DNA of 6,191 nt. It comes from an uncultured Porphyromonadaceae bacterium. Lineage in GTDB: Bacteria > Bacteroidota > Bacteroidia > Bacteroidales > CAMTPD01. Made by a program: the position numbers and the translations under genes. This document shows positions 6,068-6,191 of this stretch, piece after piece (the stretch's first letter is position 1; each line of letters opens with the position of its first letter). Below the pieces are notes generated by a model. The model was given only the letters and a program-made list of their open reading frames with translations, had not been told where the DNA came from and ran no database searches. The stretch covers positions 1 through 6,191 of the forward strand of contig CAMTPD010000106.1 of assembly GCA_947074265.1 (NCBI GenBank), in the 5' to 3' direction.

Positions 6068-6191
6068 TGAGCCGGGAGGCAGTATCGGATAAGTAGCGGG
6101 AGTGGCTGTTTTTGTAGTAGTCGCAAACAGTTTTTTAGATGTAGACGAAGCAACGAACGTGCAGAGAGGAAGAGCACACGTATGAACTACA

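Larger units (their letters stand above)
5540..6191 (-). pseudogene. Multi-cluster 4Fe-4S ferredoxin-type protein, interrupted by an in-frame TGA and cut by the window edge
   Basis: One reading frame runs from 6190 down to the TAA at 5540-5542 and reads as a single ferredoxin-like protein, except for a TGA at 6065-6067. Before the stop lie 41 codons ending in PATYPILPPGS. Right after it come NTVDFSF and a complete cluster motif, CTACHACIAHCP (6040-6005). Three further clusters follow: C-x3-C-x2-C-x3-CP (YCNHECKVCIDICP), C-x8-C-x2-C-x3-CP, and CIGCGGCEYICP. Together that is 16 cysteines, enough for four 4Fe-4S centres. As I recall, Bacteroidales relatives are about 500-residue electron-transfer proteins with NapH-like membrane segments ahead of a PPGS linker and this ferredoxin region. 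In them the linker-to-cluster spacing is 9 residues, the same as here if the TGA stands for one residue. That points to a point nonsense change (or a base-call error) rather than an indel. The 5' part lies beyond the right edge. Confidence 0.7.

Noticed and set aside
6066..6068. ATG overlapping the TGA (ATGA) as a coupled restart
   Set aside because: The ATG opens a different frame that does not encode the cluster motifs, so a restart there would not give the ferredoxin.
5992..6177. 61-codon minus-strand frame at the right edge
   Set aside because: It is a different frame over the ferredoxin-type gene; the product is a Leu-rich shadow, while the frame through the TGA gives cluster motifs.

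Overview
The window looks like Bacteroidota, most likely order Bacteroidales. Two genes have promoters of the characteristic TTTG-N20-TAnnTTTG type: exact upstream of tgt, and with an exact -7 box but a weaker -33 box upstream of serB. Starts are preceded by A-rich leaders without a Shine-Dalgarno sequence. The two-ACT SerB, the tgt-lptG pair and a GLUG-like surface protein are also familiar in that group. I cannot name the genus. Most of the window is ordinary housekeeping DNA, with coding GC in the mid 40s by hand count in sampled stretches.

Layout from left to right. 1-1035 (+) is the 3' end of a GLUG-like beta-helical, probably cell-surface protein whose start lies outside the window. 1127-2359 (-) is serB, the last step of serine synthesis. 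These two genes converge on a shared hairpin at 1059-1109. 2360-2652 is a 293-base divergent intergenic region with the serB promoter, repeated ATATGT motifs, a candidate rightward promoter and a run of small hairpins. 2653-3144 (+) is an exported or membrane-anchored thioredoxin-fold protein that has lost its redox cysteines. It converges on lptG over a very strong bidirectional hairpin at 3196-3239. 3268-5487 (-) is a two-gene operon: tgt (queuosine tRNA modification), then lptG (permease subunit of lipopolysaccharide export), 3 bases apart, driven by the promoter at 5503-5534. 5540 to the right edge (-) is the 3' part of a multi-cluster 4Fe-4S ferredoxin-type gene, interrupted by an in-frame TGA at 6065-6067.

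The genes do not form one pathway. I see no mobile element, CRISPR array, RNA gene or obvious new multi-gene system. The points worth a second look are departures from family norms: the in-frame TGA in the ferredoxin gene; a Tgt in which the three zinc cysteines are Gly, Ser and Asp while the histidine ligand remains; a TlpA-like protein without CxxC or cis-proline; a hairpin-rich leader upstream of that gene; and a sharp GC drop inside the surface-protein gene.
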